From assembly GCA_012797715.1 (NCBI GenBank), contig JAAZOO010000522.1, forward strand, positions 1 to 8,837: a DNA stretch of 8,837 bases, given 5' to 3'. Both the position numbers and the translations under genes were made by a program. Origin of the DNA: Geobacteraceae bacterium (GTDB taxonomy: Bacteria; Desulfobacterota; Desulfuromonadia; Geobacterales; Geobacteraceae). The notes under the pieces were generated by a model. The model was not told the origin of the DNA, made no database searches, and saw only the letters and a list, made by a program, of their open reading frames with translations. The first letter of the stretch is position 1. Each line of letters opens with the position of its first letter. Shown here piece by piece: positions 7,111 to 8,837 of the stretch.

Positions 7111-7229
7111 CGTCGGTCGTCGGTCGTCGGTCGTCGTTCGTCGTTCGTCGTTCGTCGGTCGTCGGTCGTCGGTCGTCGTTCGTCGGTCGTCGGTCGACGT
7201 TCGACGCTCGACGCTCGACGCTCGACGAA
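7111..7229. repeat. 17-unit tandem heptamer array (T-type then A-type)
   Basis: Exactly 17 uninterrupted 7-bp units (119 bp). Units 1-12 (7111-7194) are CGTCGGT or CGTCGTT; units 13-17 (7195-7229) are CGACGTT, three CGACGCT and CGACGAA. The last unit ends 3 bp before the toxin stop codon (7235-7233), and the first begins 97 bp upstream of the lipoprotein start. Because 7 is not a multiple of 3, all reading frames stay open and encode 7-residue repeats such as ERRPTTD. That explains spurious long frames here. Confidence 0.95.
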
Positions 7230-7232
7230 CAC

Positions 7233-7610
7233 TCAGACCTTGATGACGAGTTCCGAGTAAGGGGGCAGCAGGGCGTCCGCTGTCAGCAGACGGAGAGGTT
7301 CGCCCAGAGACTGGGCAAGAAGCATGCGGTCGAAAGGGTCTTTGTGAAAATGCGACAGGTGTGAAAGCGCCAGGGTATGTTCCGGAGTTATGGGCAGCGG
7401 CTCGAAGCCGCTTTCGCGTATTCCCTCGGCCAGATCGGAGGGAACTGCCTCAAGTTTCCCGAGGCTTATCTTGATGACGGCTTCCCAGAGTGAAGCCGCG
7501 CTCACATACACGCTATCGGCATCAGTAATCATCTTCCGAGCCTCCGCCGAGAGCAGCGGAGAATCATCAAGCCACCAGAGATAGATATGGGTATCCAGCA
7601 GAATTCTCAT
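7233..7610 (-). CDS. vapC: PIN-domain toxin (VapC family)
   Basis: A 125-residue PIN-domain ribonuclease, the predicted toxin of a type II toxin-antitoxin pair; family members cleave tRNA or other RNA using Mg2+ held by acidic residues. Seen: MRILLDTHIYLWWL with the first acidic residue Asp6; SAASLWEAVIKISLGKL with Glu43; and HFHKDPFDRMLLAQ with Asp91 and Asp94, the characteristic third acidic cluster of this VapC subgroup; then LLTAD with Asp112. All expected catalytic positions are present and the length is typical, so it looks intact. Its ATG overlaps the antitoxin stop (ATGA, 7607-7610), indicating translational coupling. Its target cannot be deduced. Confidence 0.94.
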   Translation of the reverse strand: MRILLDTHIYLWWLDDSPLLSAEARKMITDADSVYVSAASLWEAVIKISLGKLEAVPSDLAEGIRESGFEPLPITPEHTLALSHLSHFHKDPFDRMLLAQSLGEPLRLLTADALLPPYSELVIKV

Positions 7611-7846
7611 GCGCCCGGCTCGAATGTGTCGAGGATGTCATCGGGCAGCGGCGCATCGAAATCATCTGCCACCCGTATCTTTCCCTTCAGCCATCCAGGC
7701 TTGCGAACTTTTTTGCCGCCGCCAAAGGGGACAAGGCGCGCCAAGGGCTTGTTTCCCCGCGCGCTAACGATGTCTTCGCCTTGCTGCACCTCATCCAGCA
7801 GGCGGGAGAGATTGGTTTTCGCTTCATGAGTGTTGATGATTACCAT
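7607..7846 (-). CDS. Phd/YefM-type antitoxin of the VapC pair
   Basis: A 79-residue antitoxin expected to neutralise the PIN toxin and autorepress the operon. Seen: an N-terminal Phd/YefM domain, MVIINTHEAKTNLSRLLDEV (1-20), then GEDIVSARGNKPLARLVP (23-40), the usual DNA-binding and dimer fold, and a C-terminal acidic tail, ADDFDAPLPDDILDTFE (about 60-76), of the kind that wraps the toxin. GGGAGGGG lies just upstream of the ATG at 7846. It overlaps the toxin by 4 nt. Antitoxins of this class are often annotated VapB although they are Phd-like. Both genes look lower in GC than slt by eye, fitting an accessory module. Confidence 0.92.
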   Translation of the reverse strand: MVIINTHEAKTNLSRLLDEVQQGEDIVSARGNKPLARLVPFGGGKKVRKPGWLKGKIRVADDFDAPLPDDILDTFEPGA

Positions 7847-7862
7847 GAGCCCCTCCCTATGC

Positions 7863-7878
7863 TTAGTTCAGGTTAGTT
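7863..7878. promoter_or_regulatory. Direct repeat, possible antitoxin operator
   Basis: TTAGTT occurs at 7863-7868 and 7873-7878, start to start 10 bp, so both copies face the same side of the helix. They lie between the -10 region and the antitoxin ribosome binding site, and the second overlaps the -10. Autoregulation by the antitoxin at this site is an inference. Confidence 0.35.
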
Positions 7879-7903
7879 TACTAGGTCGGGCGTTACTTGT
7901 CTA
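7875..7903 (-). promoter_or_regulatory. Sigma70-like promoter of the toxin-antitoxin operon
   Basis: Minus strand: -35 TAGACA (7903-7898, five of six matches to TTGACA), a 17-nt spacer and -10 TAAACT (7880-7875, four of six matches to TATAAT). It lies 29 bp ahead of the antitoxin ATG, giving a short leader, and just outside the neighbouring heptamer cluster. Confidence 0.55.
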
Positions 7904-7913
7904 TTTGAAAATC

Positions 7914-8015
7914 CGTCGGGCGTCGGTCGTCGGGCGTCGGTAAACCGTCGTGCGGCGCTGTAGCCGTCGAACGTCGGTGAGGCCGTCGAGCGTCGGAAAA
8001 CCGTGGAGAGTCGAA
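7914..8015. repeat. Interrupted T-type heptamer cluster with about 19-bp superperiod
   Basis: Four contiguous units (CGTCGGG, CGTCGGT, CGTCGGG, CGTCGGT; 7914-7941) are followed by pairs of units separated by 3-5-nt linkers: 7946-7959, 7965-7978, 7984-7997 and a decayed pair 8002-8015. Pair starts are 19, 19 and 18 bp apart. The cluster ends in AAAACC (8014-8019). It lies upstream of the toxin-antitoxin promoter. The remaining DNA to 8127 contains no gene that I can support. Confidence 0.85.
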
Positions 8016-8127
8016 AACCGGTTACAGGCGCATTAGCAGGTATTATCGAGAGTACAGGTGAAAATTCGTGCAATGCGGGGAAATGGGTTGTTCCGGTGGC
8101 CGCTCTTTCCATGGTTTTCACGGATTT

Positions 8128-8148
8128 CGACGCTCGACGCTCGACCGG
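8128..8148. repeat. Short A-type heptamer cluster
   Basis: Three units: CGACGCT, CGACGCT, CGACCGG. It ends 1 bp before the stop codon of the four-helix-bundle gene (8152-8150) and is preceded by GGTTTTCACGG (8113-8123). Confidence 0.8.
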
Positions 8149-8149
8149 T

Positions 8150-8497
8150 TTATTTCAGACTGCCGTGGAGCTTTGCAAGCATCATGCAGATTCTTTCCGC
8201 AAGCGCCGACAATTCATCATGCAGGGAACAATCAATCAAGCCGATATCGCGGGCCAGGAGCAACTGGTATTTCAACTCTCCGCAGGAACCCCGAGCGATG
8301 CCGACGAAGCGCCGGTATTCGTTTTTTCCGAAGCGATACGCCCCTTCGATAAGATTCATGCAGATTGAAGATGACGCGCGCCGCATCTGCGACACAAGGC
8401 CGAACTTTTCGCCGGCCGGGAAGTTATCTGTTGCTGTATAGACTCGCAGCGTCAAATCATGCGCCATTTTGAAGACTTCCATTTCCTCAATTTTCAT
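8150..8497 (-). CDS. Four-helix-bundle protein (S23 / 23S rRNA intervening-sequence family, Avd-like)
   Basis: A 115-residue protein of the four-helix-bundle family first described from open frames in 23S rRNA intervening sequences (TIGR02436 type). The family also includes Avd, the accessory protein of diversity-generating retroelements, which binds a reverse transcriptase. Seen: EVFKMAHDLTLRVY (helix 1, about 7-20); FPAGEKFGLVSQMRRASSSI (26-45); CMNLIEGAYR (46-55), the family hallmark; FVGIARGSCGELKYQLLLAR (64-83); DIGLI; and a last helix to residue 115. The length is typical. The start at 8497 has GGAG 6 nt upstream. The frame is open up to 8665, but the extra residues translate heptamers (RRSTTDARRPTPDARRPT). 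No rRNA or reverse transcriptase is in the window, so its partner and role are unknown. It is tightly flanked by heptamer clusters on both sides. Confidence 0.93.
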   Translation of the reverse strand: MKIEEMEVFKMAHDLTLRVYTATDNFPAGEKFGLVSQMRRASSSICMNLIEGAYRFGKNEYRRFVGIARGSCGELKYQLLLARDIGLIDCSLHDELSALAERICMMLAKLHGSLK

Positions 8498-8515
8498 GGG
8501 AGGCTCCGTAAAAGC

Positions 8516-8578
8516 CGTCGGTCGTCGGGCGTCGGGCGTCGGGCGTCGAGCGTCGGTCGTCGAGCGGCGTTCGTCGAA
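8516..8578. repeat. T-type heptamer array, nine units
   Basis: Nine contiguous units: CGTCGGT, three CGTCGGG, CGTCGAG, CGTCGGT, CGTCGAG, CGGCGTT, CGTCGAA. It starts 18 bp upstream of the four-helix-bundle start codon and ends in AAAACC (8577-8582). The stretch 8583-8680 shows no gene and no promoter I trust; it contains TTTTCACGG and TTCTCACGG in tandem (8650-8667). Confidence 0.93.
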
Positions 8579-8680
8579 AACCTTCGTGTTTCGGAAAGGC
8601 GAAGAGAATCGTCCAACACCGGAGACATCAGCCTGTCCAGGTTTTTGCTTTTTCACGGTTCTCACGGCTTTTAAGGTTTT

Positions 8681-8715
8681 CCACGTTCGACGAGCGACGT
8701 TCGACGTTCGACGGT
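8681..8715. repeat. A-type heptamer array, five units
   Basis: Units in register: CCACGTT, CGACGAG, CGACGTT, CGACGTT, CGACGGT. It directly follows GGTTTT (8675-8680) and ends 7 bp before the first CRISPR repeat. Confidence 0.85.
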
Positions 8716-8722
8716 ATCTCTT

Positions 8723-8837
8723 GTTGTAATCCCTTCGTAAGTCAGGTCAATTCCTACTGTATGCAATCCCGATAAAATTCAGGGATGCTATACTAGCTAG
8801 TCGTAATCCCTTCGTAAGTCAGGTCAATTCCTACCCA
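8723..8837. CRISPR. Edge of a CRISPR array (two repeats, one full spacer)
   Basis: Two 35-nt direct repeats, 8723-8757 and 8800-8834, begin GTNGTAATCCC and end GGTCAATTCCTAC. They differ at one position (T at 8725, C at 8802) and flank a 42-nt spacer (8758-8799); a second spacer starts at 8835 and the array runs off the window. Read on the minus strand the repeat ends in GGGATTACGAC, resembling the ATTGAAAC/ATTGCGAC 3' ends that become the crRNA 5' handle in many type I and III arrays. That suggests transcription on the minus strand with the leader outside to the right. The left repeat would then be the trailer-end repeat, fitting its substitution and the absence of an AT-rich leader at 8716-8722. 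Only two repeats are visible, and no cas gene is seen. Confidence 0.7.

Noticed and set aside
7111..7229. Heptamer array as a CRISPR array
   Set aside because: The period is 7 bp with no unique spacers; it is a simple tandem repeat.
7014..7232. N-terminal extension of the lipoprotein with repeated ERRPTTD-type residues
   Set aside because: It only translates the heptamer array. The downstream ATG has GGAGG and gives a proper lipoprotein signal peptide.
8150..8497. Four-helix-bundle gene as part of a 23S rRNA intervening sequence or a complete diversity-generating retroelement
   Set aside because: No 23S rRNA sequence flanks it, and no reverse transcriptase or template/variable repeat pair is visible in the window.
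8498..8665. N-terminal extension of the four-helix-bundle protein
   Set aside because: It translates heptamers; the family domain starts at the ATG at 8497, which has its own GGAG and gives the normal family length.
8723..8834. The 35-nt direct repeats as target-site duplications or ends of a small transposon
   Set aside because: They are too long for a target duplication and enclose only 42 nt with no transposase. The repeat and spacer lengths fit a CRISPR array better.

Overview
The window looks like a piece of a GC-rich Gram-negative chromosome. Every convincing gene lies on the minus strand. A tripartite efflux operon with an outer-membrane channel, an OM-type lipoprotein and a periplasmic lytic transglycosylase require a diderm cell. 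The style (DHA2/HlyD/TolC operon, Slt with many TPR-like repeats, four-helix-bundle gene beside tandem heptamers) suggests a Geobacter-like deltaproteobacterium (Desulfuromonadia). That assignment is an inference, because no rRNA or taxonomic marker is present.

Region 1 (1-3960), read from right to left, is a regulated drug-efflux operon: a TetR/CecR-like repressor, a 14-TM DHA2 (EmrB/QacA) transporter, a TolC-family outer-membrane protein and an EmrA/HlyD adaptor cut by the window edge. The repressor stop and the transporter start are 1 nt apart. A 16-bp palindrome sits in the promoter region ahead of the repressor, so the operon is probably autoregulated and induced when a ligand releases the repressor.

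Region 2 (3961-6440) holds one large gene, a 728-residue soluble lytic murein transglycosylase starting at TTG. It has a good sigma70-like promoter whose -10 lies inside the palindrome ATTGTATACAAT. A possible weak terminator separates it from the efflux operon.

Region 3 (6440-8837) is accessory DNA: a lipoprotein of unknown function, a VapBC-type toxin-antitoxin pair (Phd/YefM antitoxin plus PIN toxin), a four-helix-bundle (S23/Avd-like) protein, and the edge of a CRISPR array (two 35-nt repeats around a 42-nt spacer). Six clusters of a degenerate 7-bp repeat, CGWCGNN, lie between these items. The clusters come in two mutually reverse-complementary forms, CGTCGnn ('T') and CGACGnn ('A'). On the plus strand each gene module has an A-type cluster on its left and a T-type cluster on its right. 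Equivalently, the gaps hold T-gap-A inverted repeats, two of them bounded by AAAACC and GGTTTT. This heptamer architecture, and its association with the four-helix-bundle gene and the CRISPR edge, is the most unusual signal here. I see no transposase, integrase, reverse transcriptase or cas gene in the window, and no tRNA or rRNA.
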